The translations under genes and the position numbers were made by a program. Below, in pieces: positions 1 through 8,058 of a DNA stretch of 10,718 bases. The stretch is from UBA5359 sp028699365 [NCBI: bacterium] (GTDB taxonomy: Bacteria; UBP13; UBA5359): the NCBI GenBank assembly GCA_028699365.1, contig JAQVUQ010000053.1, forward strand, positions 1-10,718, given 5' to 3'. The notes below the pieces were generated by a model that had not been told where the DNA came from, ran no database searches, and saw only the letters and a list, made by a program, of their open reading frames with translations. The stretch's first letter is position 1; each line of letters opens with the position of its first letter.

Positions 1-2603
1 ATAGTACCCGTTGCCAGATCCCGTCCATAGCAGGCTGCACATATTCCGAACCTGGTGCGGCAGGTCAATGCGGAACGGACCTTAACGGCTTTGATCCCGG
101 CCTCTTCTATGGCCAGCGATACCTCTTCGTCGATCATCTTGTTGGCATCAAGTATAAGCTCGCCTGTCCGGGGGTGGACGATCGCCTCGATGCATACCCT
201 TCCCAGCACACGGTCGCGCAACGGCTCTATTATCTCCTGGCCTTCCTTGATATCCTTGACCACTATGCCCGTTGTCGTACCGCAATCGTAGCTGCGGACT
301 ATAACGTCCTGTGCCACATCGATAAGACGCCTGGTAAGGTAGCCGGAATCGGCTGTTCTAAGCGCCGTATCGGCCAGACCCTTGCGGGCGCCGTGAGTGG
401 AGATGAAGTACTCCAGAACCGTCAGTCCCTCACGGAAGTTGGCCGTAATCGGCAAATCGATGATACGTCCGGATGGATCGGCCATCAGACCACGCATTCC
501 GGCCAACTGCCGGATCTGCTGGATGTTGCCTCGCGCACCGGATGTGGCCATCATGTATACGGGGTTATATTCATCCATGTTCTTGATGGTGGCCTCGGTG
601 ACATCTTCCGTCGCCTGAGTCCAGATATCGATAACCTTCTGGTAACGCTCATCGGCGGTTATCAATCCGCGCCGATACTGCTTCTCTATCAGGTCTACCT
701 CTCCCGCAGCTACTTCCAGTATCTGCTTCTTTGCCTCAGGTACCATAATATCGGTAACCGATATGGTAGATCCGGCCACGGTGCCGTATTTGAAACCGAG
801 GTTCTTGATATTATCCACCAGCGTCACGGTCTCGCCGGGCCCGAGCAGGCGATAACAGCGAGAGACGAGTTGCCCCAGTTCACGTTTGTCCATAACACCG
901 TTGATGTAGCGCAGCTTTGCCGGCAACGCCTCGTTGAACAACAGCCTGCCTACCGTCGTCTCCAGTAACTCACCGTCATACTTGACCTTGATGGCGGCAT
1001 GGAGATTCACTGCCCTGTTATCGTAGGCCAGAACAGCCTCGTTGATGCTGCTGAACGCCTTGCCCTCGCCCTGAACGCCCGCCCGTTGAATGGTCAGATA
1101 GTGGCACCCCAGAACGATATCCTGGGTGGGGCTCACTACCGGGCGACCGTCAGCCGGTGAAAGCAGGTTTGAGGTGGACATCATCAGCAGCCGGGCCTCA
1201 GCCTGGGCGCTGGATGAAAGCGGCAGATGCACGGCCATCTGATCGCCGTCGAAATCCGCATTATAGGCGGCACAGACCAACGGATGTATCTGGATGGCTT
1301 TGCCTTCCACCATTACCGGCTCAAACGCCTGTATTCCCAGACGATGCAGAGTCGGGGCACGGTTTAGAAGAACAGGGTGTTCTCTGATTACCTTGTCGAG
1401 GACATCCCAAACTTCCGTCTTGGCACGCTCCACCATCCGCTTGGCACTTTTGATGTTATGGGCCAGGCCGTTATCCACCAGCTTCTTCATCACGAACGGC
1501 TTGAACAGCTCAAGAGCCATCTCCTTGGGCAGTCCGCACTGATTGAGCTTGAGATTGGGACCGACGACGATAACGGAACGTCCGGAGTAGTCGACACGCT
1601 TGCCGAGAAGGTTCTGACGGAAACGTCCCTGCTTTCCTTTCAGCATATCGCTGAGCGACTTGAGCGGCCTGTTGTTGGGGCCGGTCACAGGACGACCGCG
1701 ACGACCGTTGTCGATGAGACCGTCCACAGCTTCCTGAAGCATGCGCTTCTCGTTGCGCACTATGACCTCCGGCGCTCCCAGCTCAAGAAGCTTCTTGAGA
1801 CGGTTGTTACGGTTGATCACTCTGCGGTAAAGGTCATTGAGATCGGACGTGGCAAAGCGGCCGCCGTCCAATTGCACCATCGGCCGGACTTCCGGCGGGA
1901 TCACGGGTACAACATCCATGATCATCCACTCCGGCCTGTTGCCCGATTTGCGGAAGGCCTCCGTCACTTCAAGGCGCTTGATAACTTTTATGCGCTTCTG
2001 ACCGGATACTTCCTTCAGGTCGGCCCTGAGATCCCTGGACATGGTAATCAGATCCAACTGGGACAGAAGCACCTTTATGGCAACAGCACCCATCTCAGCC
2101 TGGAAGGCATTTCCGTAGCGCTCCTGGGCCTCCCGATACTCCGTCTCGGAAAGGATCTGCTTCTGCTTGAGATCGGTTCCCTCGCCCGGATTGAGCACTA
2201 TATAAGAAGCATAGTAAAGAACCTTTTCCAGGCTGCGCGGGGAAATATCCAGCAGCAGGGCTATCCGGCTGGGAACGCCCTTGAAATACCAGATATGCGA
2301 TACCGGCGTAGCCAGCTCGATATGCCCCATACGCTCACGACGTACCTTGGCCTTAGTCACTTCCACGCCACAGCGGTCACAAACAACGCCCTTGAAGCGT
2401 ATACGTTTGTATTTGCCGCAATGGCACTCCCAATCCTTAATGGGCCCGAATATCCTCTCGCAAAAGAGTCCGTCACGCTCAGGCTTAAGCGTACGGTAAT
2501 TTATGGTCTCTGGTTTTTTAACCTCGCCGTGGGACCAGGACTTAACCTGATCTGGTGAAGCTATGCCAATTTTCAACATTTCAAAGTTTTTGGCATCCAG
2601 CAA
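1..2603 (-). CDS. rpoC: RNA polymerase beta' subunit, 5' part (runs off the left edge)
   Basis: Catalytic beta' subunit of DNA-dependent RNA polymerase, cytoplasmic, partner of beta, alpha2 and omega. 867 complete codons are present and the 3' end is outside the window. Seen: the N-terminal zinc finger with Cys59, Cys61, Cys74 and Cys77; the [15 protein letters not shown] segment near residues 328-342; the active-site motif NADFDGD at 448-454, whose three Asp bind the catalytic magnesium; the bridge helix around HGARKG (737-742); and the second zinc site Cys774, Cys848, Cys855, Cys858. The trigger loop should start just past the edge. The start is TTG at 2601-2603 (protein begins [12 protein letters not shown]), chosen because a strong GGAGGA lies seven bases upstream. 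That site touches the rpoB stop, so the two genes are tightly coupled. The frame is consistent from the start through all these motifs, with no frameshift. Identification is certain; the TTG start is very likely. Confidence 0.98.
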   Translation of the reverse strand, partial: MLDAKNFEMLKIGIASPDQVKSWSHGEVKKPETINYRTLKPERDGLFCERIFGPIKDWECHCGKYKRIRFKGVVCDRCGVEVTKAKVRRERMGHIELATPVSHIWYFKGVPSRIALLLDISPRSLEKVLYYASYIVLNPGEGTDLKQKQILSETEYREAQERYGNAFQAEMGAVAIKVLLSQLDLITMSRDLRADLKEVSGQKRIKVIKRLEVTEAFRKSGNRPEWMIMDVVPVIPPEVRPMVQLDGGRFATSDLNDLYRRVINRNNRLKKLLELGAPEVIVRNEKRMLQEAVDGLIDNGRRGRPVTGPNNRPLKSLSDMLKGKQGRFRQNLLGKRVDYSGRSVIVVGPNLKLNQCGLPKEMALELFKPFVMKKLVDNGLAHNIKSAKRMVERAKTEVWDVLDKVIREHPVLLNRAPTLHRLGIQAFEPVMVEGKAIQIHPLVCAAYNADFDGDQMAVHLPLSSSAQAEARLLMMSTSNLLSPADGRPVVSPTQDIVLGCHYLTIQRAGVQGEGKAFSSINEAVLAYDNRAVNLHAAIKVKYDGELLETTVGRLLFNEALPAKLRYINGVMDKRELGQLVSRCYRLLGPGETVTLVDNIKNLGFKYGTVAGSTISVTDIMVPEAKKQILEVAAGEVDLIEKQYRRGLITADERYQKVIDIWTQATEDVTEATIKNMDEYNPVYMMATSGARGNIQQIRQLAGMRGLMADPSGRIIDLPITANFREGLTVLEYFISTHGARKGLADTALRTADSGYLTRRLIDVAQDVIVRSYDCGTTTGIVVKDIKEGQEIIEPLRDRVLGRVCIEAIVHPRTGELILDANKMIDEEVSLAIEEAGIKAVKVRSALTCRTRFGICAACYGRDLATGT

Positions 2604-2619
2604 GGCGAATTCCTCCTTA
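2604..2619 (-). promoter_or_regulatory. rpoB stop overlapping rpoC ribosome binding site
   Basis: The rpoB TAA (2617-2619) runs directly into GGAGGA (2611-2616), seven bases before the rpoC TTG. This strong site decides the TTG start. It also suggests that ribosomes finishing rpoB help load rpoC, which is an inference. Confidence 0.8.
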
Positions 2620-5600
2620 GTACTCTTTTCCGACTTCTACGCCCAGTTCGCGGGCGGCTTCGGCCAGATCTATCTCGTCTTCTTTGATAATTACTTCTTC
2701 GGCTTCTTCCGACAGTATCTTGGCATCAAGCCCCAGACTCTGAAGCTCTTTGATCAAGACCTTGAAGGATTCCGGCACACCCGGCTCCTGAACATTCTCA
2801 CCTTTGACAATAGCCTCATAGGCTTTGACACGACCCATAACATCATCGGATTTTATGGTCAGCAACTCCTGCAGCGTAAAGGCTGCACCGTATGCCTCAA
2901 GGGCCCAGACTTCCATCTCGCCGAAACGCTGGCCGCCGAACTGGGCTTTTCCACCCAACGGCTGCTGTGTTACCAGCGAGTAAGGGCCGGTGGACCTGGC
3001 GTGTATCTTATCGTCCACCAGGTGGGCCAGTTTCATCATGTAGAGGTAGCCGATCGTCACGGGACGATCAAAAGGCTCTCCCGTCATGCCGTCCCGCAGA
3101 ATAGTCTTGCCGCTGGGCAGCAATCCCACCCTGGCGTAAGCACGGCTCAGGATACCCTCAACCAGCGTCATGATGTTCTGACTGCGGCTGCCGCCGACCT
3201 TGAAGCTCTCTTCATCGACTTCCATAGCCACGATCCGGGCCAACTCGAAGAGATCTTCGTTGTCCATGCCCGTGAGTATGCCGGAGAGCAGGGCGGGAAT
3301 CTCGTCGAGCGGCTTATCATCCAGCTCGGCCGGGACTTCCAGCATAAGCTCGGTGGACATATACTCCTTCAGCTCGCAACGCTGCTTGTTCTCCACGACT
3401 CTGACGATGCTGTCGGTTACCTCATCCTCGGTGGCTCCGTCAAAGACCGGATTTTCAAAAGCGGTCCCGAACTCCCTGGCAGCCAGGCTGAAGTGTGTTT
3501 CCAGTATCTGTCCGATATTCATACGTGAAGGAACGCCCAGCGGATTGAGCACTATGTCCACCGCCGTGCCGTCCGGCAGGAACGGCATATCCGCCTCAGG
3601 CAGTATACGGGCGATGACACCCTTGTTTCCATGACGCCCGGCCATCTTATCGCCCTCGAGGATCTTCCTCTTCTGAGCTATATAGACCCTTACGAGCTCG
3701 TTGACACCGGGTGAAAGCTCATCGCCGCTTTCGCGTTTAAACACCTTGACATCCACGACACGTCCCTTTTCGCCGTGCGGCACTCGAAGGGAAGTATCCC
3801 TGACTTCGCGGGCTTTCTCTCCGAATATGGCTCGAAGCAAGCGTTCTTCAGGTGTCAGCTCGGTTTCGCCCTTGGGCGTGACTTTGCCCACAAGGATATC
3901 CTCAGCCCTGACTTCGGCGCCGATACGGATAACGCCTCTCTCATCGAGATCCTTTAGAACGTCTTCGGAGACGTTCGGGATATCCCGGGTTATCTCCTCA
4001 GGCCCGAGTTTGGTGTCTCTGGCTTCTATCTCGTATTCCTCTATATGGATGGAGGTGAAAACGTCCTCCTTAACCATCCGCTCGCTAAGCAGGATGGCAT
4101 CCTCATAATTGTATCCCTTCCACGGCATGAAGGCGACGAGAACATTACGTCCCAGAGCCAGTTCGCCACGATCCGTGCTGGCGCCGTCGGCCAGGACTTC
4201 GCCCTTCTCCACACGCTGTCCCAGCGAAACGACCGGGTGCTGATTAATGGATGTTCCCTGGTTGGAACGCATGAACTTATAGATTCTGTAAGTATCCAGT
4301 TCACCGTCATCCGTCTGGACGATGACCCTTTCAGCCGATACGGCCTTTATTATACCGGCTCTATCGGCAACTATTACCGCACCGGAATCGATAGCCACTT
4401 TGCGTTCCATGCCTGTTCCCACCACCGGGGCTTCCGTGCGAAGCAGAGGAACGGCCTGTCGCTGCATGTTGGATCCCATAAGAGCACGGTTGGCGTCATC
4501 GTTCTCCAGGAACGGAATAAGCGCCGTGGCCACGCTGACCAACTGCTTGGGCGAGGCATCCATGAAATCAAGCTTCTCGGCCGGCACTGCTTCGATAACG
4601 TGCATGGCCCTGGCCGGCACTCTGTCGCTAATAAGATAACCCTTTTCATCAACCGGCTCGTTGGCTTGTGCCAGAATGTAATTATCCTCTTCGTCAGCCG
4701 ACAGATAAACTATCTCATCCAGCACGTGACGATTTACCACCTTGCGGTACGGAGTCTCGATAAAGCCGTATTCGTTCACCCGCGCATAGGTAGCCATTGA
4801 CCCGATAAGACCGATATTCGGGCCTTCAGGCGTTTCTATGGGACAGATGCGTCCGTAGTGAGAGTGATGCACGTCACGCACTTCAAAACCTGCACGCTCC
4901 CGGCTCAAACCGCCCGGTCCCAGGGCACTGAGACGGCGTTTATGCGTCAATTCCGCTAAAGGATTTGTCTGATCCATAAACTGTGACAACTGGCTGCTGC
5001 CGAAGAATTCCTTTATGGCGGCAACAACGGGACGTATGTTTATCAGGGCCTGAGGCGTCAGAGTCTCCGTCTCCTGAATGATCATACGCTCTCTGATCAC
5101 CCGCTCCATTCTCAGCAGACCGACTCTGAATTGGTTCAGGAGCAGTTCCCCGACCGCACGCACTCGACGATTGCCGAGGTGATCGATGTCGTCGATGCTT
5201 CCGACTCCCTGCGGCAAATTCTTAAGATACCGTACGGTCTCGATGATATCCGTCCGGGTAAGAACATGCTGCAGATGGTCGATATTCAAACCCAGTTTCT
5301 TATTGATCTTATAACGTCCGACATGGGCCAGATCGTATCTCTTCTGATCGAAGAAGAGTGATCTGAAGAGCATTTTTGCTCCATCCATCGTAAGAGGCTC
5401 ACCCGGGCGCAGCTTCCTGTATATCTCTACAATGGCCTCATCGGCGTCGGAGGTGCTGTCCTTCTCCATTGTCAGGCGCAGCCAATCCTCAATCTCCATG
5501 ACCTTTATCTCTTCATATATCTTGACTTCGGTTATGCCGGCTTTTACCAGCTTGCCTATAGCCTGATCGGTCAGCTTGCTGCCTTTCTCGGCCAGAACCT

Positions 5601-6525
5601 CGCCGGTATGGGCATCAGCCGCATCATCGGCCAGAACCTTGCCGTCTATCCGGTCACGATCCCCGATCTGACAGACAACTTCCTGCTGATCGAAGACTCC
5701 CATTTCCTGCTGACCGGCAACCTTTTCCTCTCTGATAACGGAGACTTCCTTCACCGCTGCATCCTTGAGAGCGGTAATCGCCTCCTCATCCAGAACGGCG
5801 CCCCTGACAGCCAGTACCTCGCCGGTATCGGGATCAACAACATCCTCGGCCAGTTCAAGACCGACGATTCCCTTCTTAGGCTTGGATGATTCCGTTATGC
5901 GATTTATGGAAGTTCCCTGATCGGAAACGATCCTGTATTCCAGAGCCCGCAGAAGTACGGTGGCTGGGATCTTTCTTGTCCTGTCCACCCTTACCCACAT
6001 CACGCCGTTGGCGTCAAACTCCAACTCTATCCAGGCGCCCCGATTGGGTATCATTGTGGCGGAATAGAGACTGTTTCCATGCGGATCCAACTCCGACTTG
6101 AAATAGACGCCGGGGGATCTGGCCAACTGACTTACAATCACCCGCTCGGCTCCGTTTATCACAAAGGTACCCTTCGACGTCATCAGCGGGAAATCCCCCA
6201 TAAAGACTTCCTGCTCCTTGACCTCGCCGTTGACACGGTTTATAAGACGCACCTGCACCTTTAAGGGCACAGAATAGGTCATATCCCGTTCACGGCATTC
6301 GTCAACGCTGTATTTGGGCTCATCAAAGGCGTAATCCAGAAATTCCAACACCAGATTGCCGGTAAAATCCTGAACAGGCGAAAAGCTGTCCAGCAATTCC
6401 CTCAGGCCGGCATCGATAAACCATTGATATGCATTTCGCTGCAGATCTATAAGATTAGGCAATTCCAGAACCGTAGGTATCTTGGCATAACTAACCCTAT
6501 CGCGCTTGTTGGCCGCTAACGTCAT
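2617..6525 (-). CDS. rpoB: RNA polymerase beta subunit
   Basis: Beta subunit of RNA polymerase, forming the catalytic pincer with beta'. From the chosen start it has 1302 residues, longer than Bacillus beta and close to the E. coli form. Seen: the rifampicin region starting [11 protein letters not shown] at about 509, with Asp518, His528, Arg531 and Ser533 at the usual resistance positions, all in the sensitive form; NYEDAIL with Glu808 and Asp809; [10 protein letters not shown] with Lys960 and Lys968 near the active site; and a conserved C-terminal region followed by an acidic tail. An insert at about 219-345 contains two related 40-residue units. The start is the ATG at 6523-6525, because GGGAG sits eight bases upstream. 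An in-frame ATG at 6541-6543 would add six residues but has no visible ribosome binding site. A promoter and a leader precede the gene, and rpoC follows 13 bases after the stop codon. Confidence 0.98.
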   Translation of the reverse strand: MTLAANKRDRVSYAKIPTVLELPNLIDLQRNAYQWFIDAGLRELLDSFSPVQDFTGNLVLEFLDYAFDEPKYSVDECRERDMTYSVPLKVQVRLINRVNGEVKEQEVFMGDFPLMTSKGTFVINGAERVIVSQLARSPGVYFKSELDPHGNSLYSATMIPNRGAWIELEFDANGVMWVRVDRTRKIPATVLLRALEYRIVSDQGTSINRITESSKPKKGIVGLELAEDVVDPDTGEVLAVRGAVLDEEAITALKDAAVKEVSVIREEKVAGQQEMGVFDQQEVVCQIGDRDRIDGKVLADDAADAHTGEVLAEKGSKLTDQAIGKLVKAGITEVKIYEEIKVMEIEDWLRLTMEKDSTSDADEAIVEIYRKLRPGEPLTMDGAKMLFRSLFFDQKRYDLAHVGRYKINKKLGLNIDHLQHVLTRTDIIETVRYLKNLPQGVGSIDDIDHLGNRRVRAVGELLLNQFRVGLLRMERVIRERMIIQETETLTPQALINIRPVVAAIKEFFGSSQLSQFMDQTNPLAELTHKRRLSALGPGGLSRERAGFEVRDVHHSHYGRICPIETPEGPNIGLIGSMATYARVNEYGFIETPYRKVVNRHVLDEIVYLSADEEDNYILAQANEPVDEKGYLISDRVPARAMHVIEAVPAEKLDFMDASPKQLVSVATALIPFLENDDANRALMGSNMQRQAVPLLRTEAPVVGTGMERKVAIDSGAVIVADRAGIIKAVSAERVIVQTDDGELDTYRIYKFMRSNQGTSINQHPVVSLGQRVEKGEVLADGASTDRGELALGRNVLVAFMPWKGYNYEDAILLSERMVKEDVFTSIHIEEYEIEARDTKLGPEEITRDIPNVSEDVLKDLDERGVIRIGAEVRAEDILVGKVTPKGETELTPEERLLRAIFGEKAREVRDTSLRVPHGEKGRVVDVKVFKRESGDELSPGVNELVRVYIAQKRKILEGDKMAGRHGNKGVIARILPEADMPFLPDGTAVDIVLNPLGVPSRMNIGQILETHFSLAAREFGTAFENPVFDGATEDEVTDSIVRVVENKQRCELKEYMSTELMLEVPAELDDKPLDEIPALLSGILTGMDNEDLFELARIVAMEVDEESFKVGGSRSQNIMTLVEGILSRAYARVGLLPSGKTILRDGMTGEPFDRPVTIGYLYMMKLAHLVDDKIHARSTGPYSLVTQQPLGGKAQFGGQRFGEMEVWALEAYGAAFTLQELLTIKSDDVMGRVKAYEAIVKGENVQEPGVPESFKVLIKELQSLGLDAKILSEEAEEVIIKEDEIDLAEAARELGVEVGKEY

Positions 6526-6538
6526 GCGCTCCACTCCC
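6526..6538 (-). promoter_or_regulatory. Ribosome binding site deciding the rpoB start
   Basis: GGGAG at 6534-6538 stands eight bases before the ATG at 6523-6525. The upstream in-frame ATG at 6541-6543 has no purine-rich site before it, so the shorter protein, beginning [10 protein letters not shown], is preferred. Confidence 0.65.
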
Positions 6539-6555
6539 AACATCCGAGTATTATG

Positions 6556-6586
6556 AAAAAAAGCATAAATACCCCTTTAGAGGGTA
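6556..6586 (-). promoter_or_regulatory. rpoB leader hairpin followed by a T7 tract
   Basis: In the rpoB untranslated leader, TACCCT (6581-6586) can pair with GGGGTA (6570-6575), with one G-U pair and a five-base loop. Seven bases after the stem comes a run of seven T (6556-6562). The stem is too weak and too far from the T run for a standard terminator. A pause or weak attenuation site is possible; this is inference from shape only. Confidence 0.35.
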
Positions 6587-6618
6587 CCGCTCCTCATCGC
6601 TAATGGTGACAAATTTCA

Positions 6619-6647
6619 ATGTTAACATAAAGAAATATGTTTGTCAA
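6619..6647 (-). promoter_or_regulatory. Housekeeping sigma promoter for rpoBC
   Basis: A perfect -35 box TTGACA lies at 6642-6647, then exactly 17 bases, then TAACAT as -10 at 6619-6624 (four of six consensus positions). The surroundings are AT-rich and the promoter lies just downstream of an intrinsic terminator. Transcription should begin near 6612, leaving a leader of roughly 87 bases before the rpoB ATG. It would let rpoB-rpoC be expressed apart from the ribosomal genes upstream. Confidence 0.75.
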
Positions 6648-6650
6648 AAC

Positions 6651-6675
6651 AATAAAAAGGGAACAACCTTCCCTT
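6651..6675 (-). terminator. Intrinsic terminator between rplL and rpoB
   Basis: On the minus strand AAGGGAA (6669-6675) pairs with TTCCCTT (6657-6663) around the loop GGTTG, and the 3' arm continues into a T-rich run TTTTTATT. The modest seven-base-pair stem suggests partial termination, which would set the ratio of ribosomal protein to polymerase transcripts. That role is inferred. Confidence 0.7.
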
Positions 6676-6678
6676 ATC

Positions 6679-6718
6679 ATGTTTATTAACAAACATAATT
6701 CCTTGTGCAGCAAGCTGC
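6679..6718 (-). repeat. Two small inverted repeats in the rplL-rpoB gap
   Basis: At 6679-6696 an 18-base near-palindrome has arms ATGTTT and AAACAT and a TTAA centre, with one mismatched pair. At 6707-6718 the arms GCAGC and GCTGC flank two bases. The first could be a protein site or a weak hairpin. No known operator is recognised. Confidence 0.4.
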
Positions 6719-6722
6719 CGAT

Positions 6723-6748
6723 GGGGGGGAAGGCAAGCCTCCCCCCCC
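6723..6748 (-). repeat. G/C-tract hairpin just after rplL
   Basis: Eleven bases after the rplL stop, a run of G on the minus strand (C8 on plus, 6741-6748) pairs with a run of C (G7 on plus, 6723-6729). The stem continues through A-U, G-C and a G-U pair to a four-base CTTG loop. It is very stable but has no U-tract, so it is more likely an mRNA 3'-end protector or processing site than an intrinsic terminator. Confidence 0.6.
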
Positions 6749-6759
6749 GGCAATGAATG

Positions 6760-7149
6760 CTATTTAATCTCGACTGTCGCTCCGGCCTCTTCAAGCTTGG
6801 CCTTAAGCTCATCAGCCTCTTCCTTCTTGATACCTTCCTTGACGGGCTTGGGAGCATTATCAACAAGCTCCTTTGCCTCCTTGAGCCCAAGGCTGGTCAC
6901 CTCGCGCACAACCTTGAGAACAGGTATCTTCTTGTCACCGGCGCTAACCAGAATGACGTCAAAAGCTGTCTTCTCCTCAACTTCCTCGGCCGCGGCGGCC
7001 CCGGCAACAGGAGCAGCAGCCATAGCTGCCACAGGAGCGGCTGATACGCCGAACTCTTCCTCAAAAGCCTTGACCAATTCCGAAAGCTCCAGCACGCTCA
7101 TCTGCTTTACAGCATCGAGTATCTGATCCTTAGTCAATGTCTCTGCCAT
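6760..7149 (-). CDS. rplL: Large ribosomal subunit protein bL12 (L7/L12)
   Basis: Stalk protein, present as dimers on L10, which recruits and activates translation factors EF-Tu, EF-G, IF2 and RF3 on the 50S subunit. 129 residues, slightly longer than the usual 120-125. Seen: N-terminal dimerisation helices (about 1-34, with [20 protein letters not shown]); an Ala/Pro-rich flexible hinge (about 36-60); and the globular C-terminal factor-binding domain (61-129) with [20 protein letters not shown]. The start ATG at 7147-7149 has GGGAGGTG six bases upstream. A second ATG four bases further upstream is out of frame. It follows rplJ as in nearly all bacteria and should share the L10 leader control. 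The longer hinge accounts for the extra length. Confidence 0.98.
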   Translation of the reverse strand: MAETLTKDQILDAVKQMSVLELSELVKAFEEEFGVSAAPVAAMAAAPVAGAAAAEEVEEKTAFDVILVSAGDKKIPVLKVVREVTSLGLKEAKELVDNAPKPVKEGIKKEEADELKAKLEEAGATVEIK

Positions 7150-7185
7150 TCATTTCACCTCCCTCTTCAATAGCTATTAAGCCCA

Positions 7186-7286
7186 TTAGCTTTTTAGCTT
7201 TTTAAGTAGTATCCCGGTAGATTATTATGCTTTCACGATCTTCGTATTCTACTAAACAGCTAAACTGCTAAACCGCTAAACTGCTA
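7186..7286. repeat. Two 8-base tandem arrays in the rplJ-rplL gap
   Basis: On the plus strand AACNGCTA is repeated four times without a break at 7255-7286 (N = A, T, C, T), and TTAGCTTT twice at 7186-7201, followed by a degenerate third unit. On the minus-strand transcript the first array repeats TTTAGC and the second carries GCTAAA/GCTAAT, so they are complementary and could pair in several registers. The 142-base gap holds no gene. Function unknown. Confidence 0.75.
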
Positions 7287-7291
7287 TATTT

Positions 7292-7813
7292 CTATCCTTC
7301 TGCCTTTTGCTGCTGTACTGCATGCAATGCATAGGCAAAACTTCTGATAGGTCCGGAAAGGACGCCCGCCATATTGTTGAGCGGCATCATCATCGTACCG
7401 GCCAACCTTGCCAGAAGAACCTCTCTCGGTGGCAAATCGGCAACCGCTCTTATGCCTTCTGCGGTTATAATCTTACCTTCCAGAAGGCCGCCTTTCAGTA
7501 CCAGCTTCTTATGTTCCTTGATAAATTTGACCAGCAGCTTGGCTGCCGCTACCGGATCGTCCTTAACAAAGGCTATTGCCGTGGGCCCTTCGAGATATGT
7601 GTTGAGGCTCTCGTGCCCCGTCTCGGTAGCCGCTATCCTGGCCAGGGTGTTCTTAACAACATGAAACTCAATGCCTTCTTTTCTGAGCTGGTTGCGCAAA
7701 CCGTTGATCTCGTCGACATTCAGACCTGTATGATCCGTTACCAGCGTAGCCTTGGTTTCAGGAAGCATCGCCTTGAGACTCTCTACCGTTTCCTTCTTCG
7801 CAACTGTCGCCAT
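7292..7813 (-). CDS. rplJ: Large ribosomal subunit protein uL10
   Basis: Base of the ribosomal stalk: it binds 23S rRNA with L11 and carries the L7/L12 dimers on its C-terminal helix. It is also the known autoregulator that binds the L10 leader RNA as the L10-L12 complex. 173 residues, the usual length. Seen: the N-terminal region with TLVTDHTGLNVDEINGLR; HVVKNTLARIA near 52-62; GPTAIAFV; the DLPPREVLLARLAG segment; and a C-terminal helical tail ending HAVQQQKAEG. The start ATG at 7811-7813 is chosen because GGGAGGTG lies six bases upstream. An in-frame GTG at 7820-7822 is part of that ribosome binding site and is unlikely to be the start. The leader RNA and terminator upstream give it its own control point within the operon. 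Confidence 0.97.
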   Translation of the reverse strand: MATVAKKETVESLKAMLPETKATLVTDHTGLNVDEINGLRNQLRKEGIEFHVVKNTLARIAATETGHESLNTYLEGPTAIAFVKDDPVAAAKLLVKFIKEHKKLVLKGGLLEGKIITAEGIRAVADLPPREVLLARLAGTMMMPLNNMAGVLSGPIRSFAYALHAVQQQKAEG

Positions 7814-7833
7814 AAATCTCACCTCCCATCACA

Positions 7834-7868
7834 AATGCGGAATGCAGATTTCGGAACGCGGAATTCCA
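7834..7868. repeat. Degenerate 7-base tandem repeat upstream of rplJ
   Basis: On the plus strand five consecutive 7-base units resemble AATGCGG: AATGCGG, AATGCAG, ATTTCGG, AACGCGG, AATTCCA. They lie between the L10 terminator and the rplJ ribosome binding site. The last unit is poor. No function is visible. Confidence 0.55.
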
Positions 7869-7924
7869 AGCCCTGTATTCTCGTATTAACGCTCTACACC
7901 TGTTCAACGATACGCTTCCGTGCC

Positions 7925-7952
7925 AAAAAAAAGACCTCCGGCCGGAGGTCTT
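7925..7952 (-). terminator. L10 leader attenuator terminator
   Basis: A textbook intrinsic terminator on the minus strand: the arms AAGACCTCCGG and CCGGAGGTCTT are perfectly complementary and are followed by a run of eight T (7925-7932). It stands between the L10 leader and rplJ with about 110 bases to the start codon. In the known system L10-L12 binding to the leader favours this terminator. There is no T run on the plus-strand side, so it acts on the minus-strand operon. Confidence 0.92.
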
Positions 7953-7980
7953 AGAGAACGATCAGAAATCGCTTCACTCC

Positions 7981-8040
7981 AGCCTCGGCGGGCTGACCGT
8001 ATCCGGTCAATTATGTTGCCACCCACTGTCTCAGGCCCGG
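7981..8040 (-). ncRNA. Ribosomal protein L10 leader RNA
   Basis: Cis-acting RNA that senses free L10-L12 complex and controls rplJ-rplL. Seen on the minus strand: a closing stem GCCT (8033-8036) with AGGC (7982-7985); the conserved-looking GAGACAGTGGGTGGCAAC; a stem GTGGG (8022-8026) with CCCGC (7988-7992); a hairpin TGACCG/CGGTCA with loop GATA (7994-8009); and CCGAGG near the 3' end. This matches the L10 leader family as I know it from Bacillota, and the terminator follows about 30 bases later. It begins only about 18 bases after the rplA stop, so it is probably copied by readthrough from rplA. No separate promoter is convincing. Confidence 0.88.
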
Positions 8041-8058
8041 GATATTCAATTAATCAAG

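Noticed and set aside
174-968. Open plus-strand frame of 264 codons opposite rpoC
   Set aside because: Antisense to the bridge-helix and zinc-site region of rpoC; no independent coding signal.
1377-2558. Open plus-strand frame of 393 codons opposite rpoC
   Set aside because: It lies wholly antisense to strongly conserved rpoC, has no recognisable domain and no ribosome binding site. Codon bias on the real strand explains it.
2563-3528. Open plus-strand frame of 321 codons opposite rpoB/rpoC
   Set aside because: Antisense to conserved rpoB sequence, no family resemblance, and it spans the rpoB-rpoC junction. A shadow frame.
6723-6748. G-quadruplex
   Set aside because: There is only one G run per strand side, not four. 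A hairpin explains the symmetry better.
6600-6890. Minus-strand frame of 96 codons across the rplL-rpoB gap
   Set aside because: It overlaps the rplL 3' end in another frame and runs through the hairpins, terminator and promoter. No plausible product.
7255-7286. CRISPR-like repeat array
   Set aside because: Units are 8 bases and contiguous with no spacers. It is a simple tandem repeat.
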